DNA from: Pseudomonadota bacterium
GTDB lineage: Bacteria; Pseudomonadota; Alphaproteobacteria; Rhizobiales; Phreatobacteraceae
NCBI GenBank assembly: GCA_023416965.1
Contig: JAEZGJ010000155.1
Location: forward strand, 1 to 10,035
Direction: 5' to 3'
DNA: 10,035 nt
Part shown: one piece after another, positions 1-7,551 of the stretch
Position numbering within the stretch: the stretch's first letter is position 1
Layout: the number at the start of each line of letters is the position of its first letter
The notes under the pieces: generated by a model
Databases searched by the model: none
Seen by the model: the letters and a program-made list of their open reading frames with translations, nothing else
Told to the model about the DNA's origin: nothing
Program-made: the position numbers and the translations under genes

Positions 1-1070
<1,070 letters not shown>

Positions 1071-1081
1071 GGGGGCCGGCC

Positions 1082-1699
1082 ATGACGAAACCCGAGGGTT
1101 TCGACCAATGGGAGGAACGCTTTGCCGGAGCGGAGTTCCGCTTCGGCCGCCAGCCGAACCCGTTCCTCGCCCGCTGCAAGCCGCTGCTTCCAGCGTCGGG
1201 CAAGGCGCTGGCGGTGGCGGACGGCGAGGGCCGCAACGGCGTTTGGCTCGCCCGTCAGGGCCTCGACGTCGTCTCCACCGATTTCTCGCCGACGGCTCAG
1301 ACGAAGGCGCGGGCGCTCGCCGCCGAGCACGGCGTCGCCGTCACCTTCGTCGAGGCGGACGCCCATGCCTGGGACTATCCGGAAGCCGCATTCGACGTGG
1401 TGGCGGAGATCTTCACCCAGTTCTCGCCACCTGCGGGCCGGGCGCTGAAATGGGCCGGGATGCGCCGCGCGCTGAAACCCGGCGGCCTCCTCATCGTCGT
1501 CGGCTACACGCCGAAGCAGCTCGACTACGGCACCGGCGGACCGAAGCAGGTGGAGAACCTCTACACCCGCGCCATGCTGGAAGAGGCCTTCGGCGACTTC
1601 GCGGATCTGTCCATCACCGAGGAGGAGACGGAACTGCAGGAAGGCGCCGGCCATTCCGGCATGTCCGCGGTGATCGGCCTGACGGCGAGGAAGAGGTAG
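1082..1699 (+). CDS. Class I SAM-dependent methyltransferase, substrate unknown
   Basis: A 205-residue cytoplasmic protein with a Rossmann-type methyltransferase fold. SAM-binding motif I is AVADGEGRNG at about residues 44-53, and the acidic residue ending strand 2 (STDFS, Asp67) would contact the SAM ribose. Later pieces fit the fold: EADAHAWDYP (motif II area), FDVVAEIFTQF (motif III/IV) and LKPGGLLIVVGYTP (motif V). It resembles the small TehB-like/Methyltransf_25 group, often annotated only as class I methyltransferase; the acceptor substrate cannot be read from the sequence. The ATG at 1082 follows GAGGGGGC, which overlaps the thiC stop, so translation is probably coupled to thiC. That linkage suggests but does not show a connection with thiamine metabolism or SAM by-products. 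Its stop is only 10 bases from the stop of the converging minus-strand gene. Confidence 0.9.
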   Translation: MTKPEGFDQWEERFAGAEFRFGRQPNPFLARCKPLLPASGKALAVADGEGRNGVWLARQGLDVVSTDFSPTAQTKARALAAEHGVAVTFVEADAHAWDYPEAAFDVVAEIFTQFSPPAGRALKWAGMRRALKPGGLLIVVGYTPKQLDYGTGGPKQVENLYTRAMLEEAFGDFADLSITEEETELQEGAGHSGMSAVIGLTARKR

Positions 1700-1709
1700 G
1701 GGGACGAAT

Positions 1710-2290
1710 TCACGTCGTGACGTTGTAGGCGTGCACCGTCGCCGTCGTCAGGTCGCAGTCGAAGACGATCGTCACCCCTTCGTAGTCGCCCGAGCCCCAG
1801 AGGGAGACGCCGATGGTCGCCGGTGGGGGCACGCAGACCACGAGCTGTCCTTCGGGTCGATCGGGCATGTTGGGGAATCGCTTGGCGAAATCGGCATAGC
1901 TGCGCGGTGTCGCCGTCGCGAGCGCCAGCGGTACGAAGGGCAGCATGGCGGGGAAGTCGCGGTATGGCCAGTCGTCGAGTGACCGCGTGGTGGACATGTG
2001 AAACACCTCGACCGAACCGTTGGGCACCAGCCGGTATTTCATCTCGCAGCCGTCGAACACATGCCGTAGATCAGGGGAAAACTGGAGATGTAAGGACGGC
2101 TCAAGGCGGGGATCACGCTGGCGCTGAGGGACCCTATGGCGTGGAGCCGCCGGGAACCGTGCTCGAGGCCCGTCACCTCGCGTTCGAGCGGACCGCCGAA
2201 GCAGATCGACGTCAACCTGTTGGCTCTCACGAAGGTGTAGTCCACCCCGTCGCAATGGGCGTGGAGGAGCCTCTCTTTGGCCGCGCGCAT
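1710..2290 (-). pseudogene. Unrecognised protein gene interrupted by an apparent one-base frameshift
   Basis: Two overlapping minus-strand frames look like the two halves of one gene. The 5' part starts at the ATG at 2290, preceded six bases upstream by GAGGGGG, and encodes a protein beginning MRAAKERLLHAHCDGVDYTF; this frame ends at a TGA near 2039. The 3' part is read in another frame and includes LHLQFSPDLRHVFDG, MKYRLVPNGSVEVF and a C-terminus near VFDCDLTTATVHAYNVTT, stopping at 1710. G/C-ending codons favour the first frame down to about 2107 and the second from about 2055, so the shift lies between them. The total of 581 bases is one short of 194 codons, consistent with loss of one base; a run of four T then four C on the minus strand (plus 2074-2081) is a likely place. 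I do not recognise the family. An ATG at 2314 is an alternative start with a poorer ribosome site. It lies 46 bases downstream of the DMP19-like gene and probably shares its transcript. A sequencing error is possible. Confidence 0.6.
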
Positions 2291-2336
2291 GCGTCGCCCC
2301 CTCTTCGAAGACATGCCGAAGCCGACATCCCCGCCC

Positions 2337-2873
2337 TCAATTCACCTGCCCGAGATAGCGCCGGAACAGCCCCTCGTTGGCCGCCAGCCATGACAGGAGG
2401 GCGAGGTGGGCGTCGTCGCCGTAGAAGACGTGTTGCCATGGGCCGTCGTCATAGGCGCGGGCGCGGTCCAGAAACTCGCCGAACAGCGGATAGTTGTGGA
2501 CGAGGAAATTGCGCTCGGCGATGGCCCGCCGCTTGGTGGCCATGGCGTCCGCCTCGCTGTGCAGGCAGCAGCGGCGCAGGTCGCCCAACGCCTCGCCGTG
2601 CCGCGGCGCGCCGGTCATCGGATAGGCCTTCTCGGCGATGTCGATCATGAGCCGCCAGTGCGGCAGGCAGTTCCAGAGAAACTGCCCCCATCCGCCATTG
2701 GCGATGTTGTATTCGATAGACCCCAGGACGAACAGCATCCGCACCTCGAAGGGTTCGGCCGCCAGGGTGTGGTAGTCGGGTTCGCCCCATTCCGGGCCGG
2801 TGCCGTATTTCTCGTCGAGATGGGTGGCCACCGCATCCCACAGGGCCCGGCCCTTTCGCTGCGCATCATCCAT
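2337..2873 (-). CDS. DMP19 / DUF4375 family protein
   Basis: A 178-residue soluble protein. The signature is IEYNIANGGWGQFLWN at about residues 53-68, matching the NGG-x-QF-x-N core of the DMP19 (DUF4375) domain. It is followed by a helical stretch with IAEKAYPMTGAPRHGEALGD and, further on, an acidic/aromatic region including NYPLFGEFLDRARAYDD. The named member, Neisseria DMP19, is a DNA-mimic protein that binds a transcription factor; most members are uncharacterised, so regulatory or immunity-type roles are inference here. I chose the ATG at 2873 because GAGGGGG lies seven bases upstream; a GTG at 2906 would add 11 residues but lacks such a site. No signal peptide or membrane segment is seen. 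The frameshifted unknown gene follows on the same strand. Family assignment is fairly secure from the core motif, function is not. Confidence 0.82.
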   Translation of the reverse strand: MDDAQRKGRALWDAVATHLDEKYGTGPEWGEPDYHTLAAEPFEVRMLFVLGSIEYNIANGGWGQFLWNCLPHWRLMIDIAEKAYPMTGAPRHGEALGDLRRCCLHSEADAMATKRRAIAERNFLVHNYPLFGEFLDRARAYDDGPWQHVFYGDDAHLALLSWLAANEGLFRRYLGQVN

Positions 2874-3034
2874 CCCCGCGCCCCCTCGGCTGGAATAGGC
2901 AGGCACGGCACTGATGTTGCCATTTTGTTCTTTATCGCCTCCCCCGTCTAGCGGCGGATCTCCGCCCCAATGACGGAGGTGCGGCGACGGCCCCGCCGTG
3001 CTTCTCTTCCCCTCCCTCAGCCGAGAGCCCCGCC
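2874..3034. promoter_or_regulatory. Divergent intergenic region between DMP19-like gene and MDR oxidoreductase
   Basis: This 161-base gap separates two divergently transcribed genes and must hold their promoters if each has its own. A short AT-rich island at about 2917-2936 stands out in the GC-rich background and is the likeliest place for promoter or operator elements. TTGCCA at 2917 and TTGTTC at 2925 resemble -35 hexamers on the plus strand, but I see no convincing -10 partner at the right distance. The ribosome site of the + gene is probably GAGAG just before 3035. No repeat or terminator is evident. Confidence 0.3.
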
Positions 3035-4045
3035 ATGTCCACCTCCCGCCGCGTCGTCCTCGCCGCCCGCCCGGACGGCATTCCGCAGGCCGAGCATTTC
3101 CGCATCGAGGCCTATGAGCCGCCGGCCCTGAAGCCCGGCGAGATCCTGGTGCGCAACCAGTTCCTCTCGGTGGAGCCGGCCATGCGCGGCTGGGTCTCGG
3201 CGGTGGCGAACTATGCCCAGCCGGTCGGCCTCGGCGAGGTCATGCGCTCCTTCGCCTCCGGCGAGGTCGTGGCCTCGGAGCATCCGGGCTATGCCCCCGG
3301 CGACAAAGTCACCGGCATGTTCGGCTGGCAGGAGATGGCGGTCGTCCCCGCCTCCGCCGTCACCCGCAAGGTGACGGAGAGCGACCTGCCGCTCTCCACC
3401 TCGCTCGGCGTCCTCGGCCTCAACGGCATCACCGCCTATTTCGGCCTCCTCGACGTCGGTTGCCCGAAGCCCGGCGACACCGTGGTGGTCTCGACCGCGA
3501 GCGGCTCGGTCGGCTCGGCGGTGGGGCAGATCGCCAAGATCATGGGCTGCCGCACGGTCGGCATTGCCGGGGGACCGGAGAAGGTCGCCCAGTGCCTCGG
3601 CGATTTCGGCTATGACGCGGCCATCGACTACAAGGCCACCAACGACATCCCCGCGGCGGTGGCCAAGGCCTGCCCCGGCGGCGTCGACGTCTATTTCGAC
3701 AACACCTCGGGGCCGATCTCCGACGCCGTGCTGCAGAACCTCGCCATGGGCGCCCGCGTCGTCATCTGCGGCACGGCCTCGGTCTCGTCCTGGGATCCCT
3801 GGCCGACGGGGCCGCGCCCCGAACGGCACCTCCTCGTCAGGCGCGCCCGCATGCAGGGCGTCCTCGCCTTCGACTACGCCCATCGCTACGGCGAGGCGCT
3901 GGCGCGGCTGGCGGGCTGGATCCGCTCGGGTCAGCTCCGCTACGCCGAGGACATCCTCGAGGGGATCGAGGCCGCCCCCGACGCCATCGCCTCGCTCTAT
4001 CGCGGCGACAACCGCGGCAAGCGGCTCATCCGCCTGCACGGCTGA
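3035..4045 (+). CDS. NADP-dependent oxidoreductase, MDR superfamily (CurA/PTGR-like)
   Basis: A 336-residue cytoplasmic enzyme of the zinc-independent medium-chain dehydrogenase/reductase group that includes prostaglandin/leukotriene reductases and E. coli CurA; these reduce the double bond of alpha,beta-unsaturated ketones or aldehydes with NADPH. The N-terminal GroES-like half holds LKPGEILVRNQFLSVEPAMRG, the family's signature for substrate entry. The nucleotide-binding Rossmann motif is STASGSVGSAVGQIAKIMG at about residues 152-170, followed by TVGIAGGPEKV and DYKATNDI. DVYFDNTSGPISDAVLQN is the family's typical stretch. No cysteine/histidine zinc-binding set is seen. Length is normal (330-345). 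The start ATG follows GAGAG at a suitable distance. The gene converges on the VOC gene, with only four bases between the stop codons. The exact substrate is not determined by sequence. Confidence 0.94.
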   Translation: MSTSRRVVLAARPDGIPQAEHFRIEAYEPPALKPGEILVRNQFLSVEPAMRGWVSAVANYAQPVGLGEVMRSFASGEVVASEHPGYAPGDKVTGMFGWQEMAVVPASAVTRKVTESDLPLSTSLGVLGLNGITAYFGLLDVGCPKPGDTVVVSTASGSVGSAVGQIAKIMGCRTVGIAGGPEKVAQCLGDFGYDAAIDYKATNDIPAAVAKACPGGVDVYFDNTSGPISDAVLQNLAMGARVVICGTASVSSWDPWPTGPRPERHLLVRRARMQGVLAFDYAHRYGEALARLAGWIRSGQLRYAEDILEGIEAAPDAIASLYRGDNRGKRLIRLHG

Positions 4046-4055
4046 GCGCTCAGCC
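4040..4055. repeat. 16-bp perfect palindrome spanning two convergent stop codons
   Basis: The sequence GGCTGAGCGCTCAGCC equals its own reverse complement. It contains the TGA of the oxidoreductase gene (4043-4045) and, mirrored, the TGA of the VOC gene (4050-4052). As RNA it could form a six-base-pair stem with a four-base GCGC loop from either strand. There is no T-run after it in either direction, so if it ends transcription it is not a classical intrinsic terminator. A bidirectional pausing or mRNA 3'-end protecting hairpin is possible; coincidence is also possible. Confidence 0.4.
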
Positions 4056-4577
4056 CCTCGCCGGCGCCTCGGCGAGCAGCGCCTGGAGGTCGAGGCGCTT
4101 CGTGACCATGGCGAGCGTCCCGTCAGGGTTGCGCGGCCATTCGGCCTCCGGCCGGTCGCGGTAGAGCTCGACGCCGTTGCCGTCGGGATCGGTGAGATAG
4201 AGCGCCTCGGAGACGCCGTGGTCGCTGGCGCCGTCGAGGCGGATGCCCGCCTCCACGAGCCGGCGCAGCGCATCGGCGAGCGCCGCGCGGTCGGGATAGA
4301 GGATGGCGGTGTGGTAGAGCCCCGTCGTGCCGGGCGCCGGCGGGCGGCCGCCCTTGCTCTCCCAGGTGTTGAGGCCGAGATGGTGGTGATAGCCGCCGGC
4401 CGAGAGGAAGACCGCCTGGTCGCCATAGCGCTGCATCACCTCGAAGCCGAGCACGTCGCGGTAGAAGGCGAGCGCGCGGTCGAGATCGGCGACCTTGAGA
4501 TGCACGTGGCCGATGCGCGTGCCAGCGGCGACCGGGTCGGGATGGCGCTCGGCGGGCTGAAGCGGGGCGGGGGTCAT
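4050..4577 (-). CDS. VOC family protein, catechol 2,3-dioxygenase-like (COG2514 type)
   Basis: A 175-residue vicinal-oxygen-chelate protein made of two paired beta-alpha-beta-beta-beta modules. The first module opens with IGHVHLKVADLDRALAFYRD (about residues 22-41) and continues through VFLSAGGYHHHLGLNTWES; the second opens with GLYHTAILYPDRAALADAL and ends LTDPDGNGVELYRDRP. The histidine in GHVHL, the one in LYHTA and the glutamate in GVELY sit where this superfamily binds a divalent metal. Overall it resembles the single-domain relatives of Bacillus CatE rather than the longer two-domain extradiol enzymes, so ring cleavage is not certain; a glyoxalase or isomerase-like role is also possible. 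I chose the ATG at 4577 because GGAGA precedes it at a normal distance and the domain begins about 22 residues later; the upstream in-frame start at 4655 would add an arginine-rich, non-homologous-looking segment. A nested inverted repeat lies upstream at 4651-4689. Confidence 0.88.
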   Translation of the reverse strand: MTPAPLQPAERHPDPVAAGTRIGHVHLKVADLDRALAFYRDVLGFEVMQRYGDQAVFLSAGGYHHHLGLNTWESKGGRPPAPGTTGLYHTAILYPDRAALADALRRLVEAGIRLDGASDHGVSEALYLTDPDGNGVELYRDRPEAEWPRNPDGTLAMVTKRLDLQALLAEAPARG

Positions 4578-4650
4578 GGCGGTCTCCGTTGCGTGGCGGC
4601 ACGGCCGCCTTGCCCCACAGATGCGGCCTTTCCCCGCGCCCCGCGAGAGG

Positions 4651-4689
4651 GGCAAGCCGATTCTTGCACCGGTGCAAACCGGCCTTGCC
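4651..4689. repeat. Nested inverted repeat with a 14-bp perfect palindrome core
   Basis: The core TTGCACCGGTGCAA at 4664-4677 is a perfect palindrome. It is flanked by near-complementary outer arms, GGCAAGCCG at 4651-4659 and CGGCCTTGCC at 4680-4689 (one extra C). The whole can fold into a long interrupted hairpin. It sits one base beyond the stop of the CNNM gene and about 75 bases upstream of the VOC start, all on the minus strand. It could be a 3'-end hairpin of the upstream gene or a dimeric-repressor operator for the VOC gene. A smaller possible stem, GCCCC/GGGGC at 4638-4653, overlaps the outer arm, so the two would exclude each other. No T-run follows it on the minus strand. Confidence 0.45.
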
Positions 4690-4690
4690 G

Positions 4691-5968
4691 TCAGACGAGC
4701 CGCGTCGCCAGGATCTTGTCAATGCGCCGGCCGTCGAGGTCGACAACCTCGAAGCGCCAGCCGGCCTTGTCGAAACCCTCGCCCACCGCCGGCAGCCGCT
4801 GCATCTCGTGCAGCACGAAGCCCGCAACGGTGTGGAAGTCGCCGTCGCGGTCCACCGGCACGCCGAGCTGCATGGCGAATTCGTCCACCGCCATCCAGCC
4901 GGCGACGAGCAGCGACCCGTCGGCGCGGGCGGCGATGGCGGGCTCCTCGTCATCCTCGTCCGGCAGGGCGCCGACGATCGCCTCCAGCACGTCCGTGGCG
5001 GTGATGATCCCCTCGAAATGCCCGTATTCGTCGAAGACGAGGGTCATGTGGGCGCTGGCGGCGCGCAGCGTCCGCAGCACGTCGAGGGCGGGCGTGCGGT
5101 CGAGCACGATCGGCGCCTCCTGCACGAGGCTGCCGTAATCGGGGCGGCCGCGGCCGCCCAGCGCCTCGATGAGGTCCTTCACCAGCACCACGCCGATGAT
5201 GGAATCGGCATCGCCGTCCTGCACCGGCAGGCGCGAGCGCCGGGTCGTGCGCAGCCGCCGGCGGATGGTCTCCGCCGGTTCGGCAAGGTTGATCGTCTCC
5301 ACCTCGCGGCGCGGCGTCATCAGTCCCCCGGCCGTGCGGTCGGCGAGCCGCATGACCCCGGCGATCATCTCGCCCTCGGCCCGCTCGATCACGCCGGCCG
5401 TTTCCGCCTCGGCGATGATGGTCTTCACCTCCTCCTCGGTGACCTTGTCGGCCCCATCGCTCTTCTGCCCGAGAAGAGCGAGGATCAGCCGTCCTGACCC
5501 GTCCAGCAGCCAGACGAGCGGCGCCGCCACGCGCGAGAGCAGCGCCATGGCCGGCGCCACCGCCGCGGCGATGCGCTCCGGGTCTCGCAGGGCGATCTGC
5601 TTCGGCACGAGTTCGCCGACGATCAGCGACAGATAGGTGATGAGCACCACCACCGAGCCGACGCCGAGCCAGTCCGCCACGCCCGCCGACAGGCCGAGCC
5701 CCTGCAGCCACTCGCCCGCCCTCACGCCGAGCGTCGCGCCGGAAAAGGCGCCGGAGAGCACGCCGAACAGGGTGATGCCGATCTGCACGGTCGAGAGGAA
5801 GCGGCCGGGATGATCGGCCAGCGCCAGGGCCACTGCGGCGCCGCGGCTGCCCTGGTCGCTCAGCACCTTGAGACGCGCGGGGCGGGAGGAGACCACCGCC
5901 AGTTCGGACATGGCCAGGACGCCGTTGACCAGCGTCAGGACCAGGATGATCGCAATCTCGAGGAGCAA
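4691..5968 (-). CDS. Hemolysin-family/CNNM-CBS-CorC membrane protein
   Basis: About 425 residues. The N-terminal CNNM domain has around four hydrophobic segments: residues about 1-21 (EIAIILVLTLVNGVLAMSEL), 56-80 (QIGITLFGVLSGAFSGATLG), 100-122 (VVVLITYLSLIVGELVPKQ, with the conserved GELVPK) and 135-160. A cytoplasmic CBS pair follows (roughly 210-330, with GLMTPRREV, SRLPVQDGD, GVVLVKDLIEAL, MTLVFDEYGHFEGIIT and TDVLEAIVG), then a CorC/HlyC domain to the end. Relatives are linked to magnesium or cobalt efflux and, by old annotation, called hemolysins; transport is inferred from the family. I favour the TTG start at 5968, preceded by GAGAG, because it gives the family's usual beginning just before the first membrane segment. 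An ATG at 6028 would add 20 residues without a clear ribosome site. The gene is divergent from dapD; the VOC gene follows downstream. Confidence 0.93.
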   Translation of the reverse strand: MLLEIAIILVLTLVNGVLAMSELAVVSSRPARLKVLSDQGSRGAAVALALADHPGRFLSTVQIGITLFGVLSGAFSGATLGVRAGEWLQGLGLSAGVADWLGVGSVVVLITYLSLIVGELVPKQIALRDPERIAAAVAPAMALLSRVAAPLVWLLDGSGRLILALLGQKSDGADKVTEEEVKTIIAEAETAGVIERAEGEMIAGVMRLADRTAGGLMTPRREVETINLAEPAETIRRRLRTTRRSRLPVQDGDADSIIGVVLVKDLIEALGGRGRPDYGSLVQEAPIVLDRTPALDVLRTLRAASAHMTLVFDEYGHFEGIITATDVLEAIVGALPDEDDEEPAIAARADGSLLVAGWMAVDEFAMQLGVPVDRDGDFHTVAGFVLHEMQRLPAVGEGFDKAGWRFEVVDLDGRRIDKILATRLV

Positions 5969-6096
5969 AGATCTCTCACGTGCTGCGGCATGCGCACCCG
6001 CCGGCGCGCCGCTTCCGGCTCCCCTCATACAGGATGGAGCGGCATCGGCACCATGGCCGGGTGTGGATCATGCATCGGCGCTGCGGCGGGGCGTCG

Positions 6097-6126
6097 CTTG
6101 ACAGGACCGGACGGCACGGGGACAAG
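6097..6126 (+). promoter_or_regulatory. Possible sigma-70 promoter for dapD
   Basis: CTTGACA at 6097-6103 is a perfect match to the alphaproteobacterial -35 element. The expected -10 position, 16-18 bases on, reads GGACAAGG and is a poor match, which is not rare in this group where -10 is loose. It would give a leader of roughly 30 bases before the dapD ATG at 6161. The rest of the 192-base divergent gap (5969-6160) shows only a repeated GCATCGGC (6042-6049 and 6072-6079, 30 bases apart) and no clear promoter for the minus-strand gene. Confidence 0.4.
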
Positions 6127-6160
6127 GCGCGACCGACCCTGACGTCACGCGGAACCCGCC

Positions 6161-7003
6161 ATGTCCCACGCCCAGCTCCAGTCCGTCATCGAGACCGCCT
6201 TCGACAACCGCGCCGAGGTCAATGCGGGCACGAAGGGCGAGGTGCGCGAGGCCGTCGAGACCGCGCTGACCCTGCTCGATTCCGGCACGCTGCGCGTCGC
6301 CTCGAAGGAGACCGGCCAGTGGGTGGTGCACCAGTGGCTGAAGAAGGCGGTGCTGCTCTCCTTCCGCCTCAACGACATGACGACCATCGCCGGCGGCCCG
6401 GGCGGCTCGTCCTGGTGGGACAAGGTGCCCTCCAAGTTCGACGGCTGGGGCGCCGCCGAATTCGGCAAGGCCGGCTTCCGCGCCGTGCCGAACTGCGTGG
6501 TGCGCCGCTCGGCCTTCATCGCCAGGAACGTCGTGCTCATGCCATCCTTCGTCAATCTCGGCGCCTATGTCGACGAGGGCACCATGGTCGACACCTGGGC
6601 CACCGTCGGCTCCTGCGCCCAGATCGGCAGGAACGTGCACCTCTCCGGCGGCGTCGGCATCGGCGGCGTGCTGGAGCCGCTGCAGGCGAACCCCACCATC
6701 ATCGAGGACAATTGCTTCATCGGCGCCCGCTCCGAGGTGGTCGAGGGCGTCGTGGTCGGCGAGGGCTCGGTCATCTCCATGGGCGTCTTCCTGTCCTCCT
6801 CCACCAAGATCGTCGATCGCCAGACGGGCGAGATCCATATCGGCCGCGTGCCGCCCTATTCGGTGGTCGTCTCCGGGTCGCTCCCCGGCAAGGCGCTGCC
6901 CGGCGAGAACTGGGGCCCCTCCACCTATTGCGCCGTCATCGTGAAGACGGTCGACGAGAAGACCCGCTCCAAGACCGGCATCAACGAACTGCTGCGCGAC
7001 TGA
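6161..7003 (+). CDS. dapD: 2,3,4,5-tetrahydropyridine-2,6-dicarboxylate N-succinyltransferase
   Basis: DapD transfers succinyl from succinyl-CoA to tetrahydrodipicolinate, opening the ring, in the diaminopimelate/lysine pathway; the product feeds peptidoglycan and lysine. The protein has 280 residues, the normal length. The N-terminal helical region includes GQWVVHQWLKKAVLLSFRLND; the left-handed beta-helix follows with hexapeptide-type repeats such as FVNLGAYVDEGTMVDTWATV, GSCAQIGRNVHLSGGVGIGG and NCFIGARSEVVEGVVVGEGS. The C-terminal LPGENWGPSTYCAVIVKTVD and TRSKTGINELLRD stretches are typical. The ATG at 6161 follows GGAA at 6151. A CTTGACA element lies upstream. Two DUF805 genes and dapE follow on the same strand, so this is the first gene of a probable dap operon. 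Identity is very secure. Confidence 0.98.
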   Translation: MSHAQLQSVIETAFDNRAEVNAGTKGEVREAVETALTLLDSGTLRVASKETGQWVVHQWLKKAVLLSFRLNDMTTIAGGPGGSSWWDKVPSKFDGWGAAEFGKAGFRAVPNCVVRRSAFIARNVVLMPSFVNLGAYVDEGTMVDTWATVGSCAQIGRNVHLSGGVGIGGVLEPLQANPTIIEDNCFIGARSEVVEGVVVGEGSVISMGVFLSSSTKIVDRQTGEIHIGRVPPYSVVVSGSLPGKALPGENWGPSTYCAVIVKTVDEKTRSKTGINELLRD

Positions 7004-7024
7004 CCGCGAAGGAAGGCGCCCGCC

Positions 7025-7492
7025 ATGGCCGGGATCGACTGGACGAACCGGCAGATCTGGCTGGAGCCGGCGGCCTGGCGCTATCTCTTCCTCGATTTCG
7101 AGGGGCGCATCCCGCGCCTGCCCTTCTGGGTGGCGGCTCTGGTGCTCAACGTCTTCGCCTTCATCGGCGACCGCCTGGCCATGGATTTCGGCGGCCATCC
7201 CGCCGCCGCGGTGGTCGGCCTCGCCTTCCTCTATCCGTCGCTGGCGCTCGCCATCAAGCGGGCGCACGACCGCGGCCATTCCGACCTCTACCTGCTCTTC
7301 CTCTTCCTGCCGGCCTTCCTCGTCAGCCTTCTGCAGGTGCTGGGCTATTTCGACTCCGCCGGCCCCATGGGCCCCATCCTCTCCGTCCTCGGCCTCTGGG
7401 TCCTGGTCGCCCTCATCGTCCTCGTCATCGATCTCGGCCTGATGCGCGGCGAGGCGGGAGACAATCGTTACGGGCCCGACCCCCTCGCATGA
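7025..7492 (+). CDS. DUF805 domain membrane protein (first of two)
   Basis: A 155-residue inner-membrane protein of unknown function. The DUF805 signature FEGRIPRLPFW appears at about residues 25-37, followed by four hydrophobic segments: about 34-50, 60-78, 86-107 and 112-136. The conserved loop after segment 2 reads KRAHDRGHSDLY, a match to the family's R-x-HD-x-G-x-S motif, and the end has NRYGPDPLA. The ATG at 7025 follows AAGGAAGG (7009-7016), and the gap from dapD is 21 bases, so it is probably co-transcribed with it. A second, divergent member of the same family follows 82 bases later. The position inside a lysine/peptidoglycan precursor cluster suggests but does not show a link to that pathway. 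Confidence 0.93.
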   Translation: MAGIDWTNRQIWLEPAAWRYLFLDFEGRIPRLPFWVAALVLNVFAFIGDRLAMDFGGHPAAAVVGLAFLYPSLALAIKRAHDRGHSDLYLLFLFLPAFLVSLLQVLGYFDSAGPMGPILSVLGLWVLVALIVLVIDLGLMRGEAGDNRYGPDPLA

Positions 7493-7504
7493 CACGCCCT
7501 TGAA

Positions 7505-7526
7505 ACCTTGGCCGTTGACCTTGGCC
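7505..7526 (+). repeat. Short direct repeat between the DUF805 genes
   Basis: ACCTTGGCC occurs at 7505-7513 and again at 7518-7526, a 13-base period, in the 82-base gap between the two DUF805 genes. Spacing just over one helical turn could suit a regulator that binds direct repeats, but two short copies may be chance. Confidence 0.3.
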
Positions 7527-7531
7527 CCACC

Positions 7532-7551
7532 GCCCGCCAGTCTCGGCGGGC
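7532..7551 (+). repeat. GC-rich inverted repeat (7-bp stem, 6-base loop)
   Basis: GCCCGCC at 7532-7538 pairs with GGCGGGC at 7545-7551 around the loop AGTCTC. The hairpin sits between the two DUF805 genes, 23 bases before the second start. No T-run follows, so a classical intrinsic terminator is not supported; a partial terminator or an RNA-stability hairpin that sets relative expression is possible. Confidence 0.4.

Noticed and set aside
1700..1709. Terminator between the methyltransferase and the converging gene
   Set aside because: Only 10 bases are available and no strong hairpin or T-run is seen.
2917..2953. TTGCCA/TTGTTC as a definite promoter upstream of the oxidoreductase
   Set aside because: No acceptable -10 partner at 16-18 bases; kept only as a weak regulatory region.
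3017..4426. Long open frame of about 469 codons on the minus strand, antisense to the oxidoreductase gene
   Set aside because: The translation is rich in Arg, Ala, Asp and Gly with no recognisable domain, and it lies opposite a clear MDR enzyme. In very GC-rich DNA stop codons are rare in shadow frames.
3564..5138. Long + strand frame of about 524 codons across the oxidoreductase, VOC and CNNM genes
   Set aside because: Low-complexity Arg/Pro/Ser-rich translation crossing three well-identified genes on both strands; a shadow frame.
6068..7495. Minus-strand frame of about 475 codons opposite dapD and DUF805
   Set aside because: Antisense shadow with biased composition (Gly, Asp, Glu, His) and no domain.
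5980..7503. Long + strand frame of about 507 codons over dapD and the first DUF805 gene
   Set aside because: Arg/His-rich shadow of dapD in another frame; dapD itself is unmistakable.
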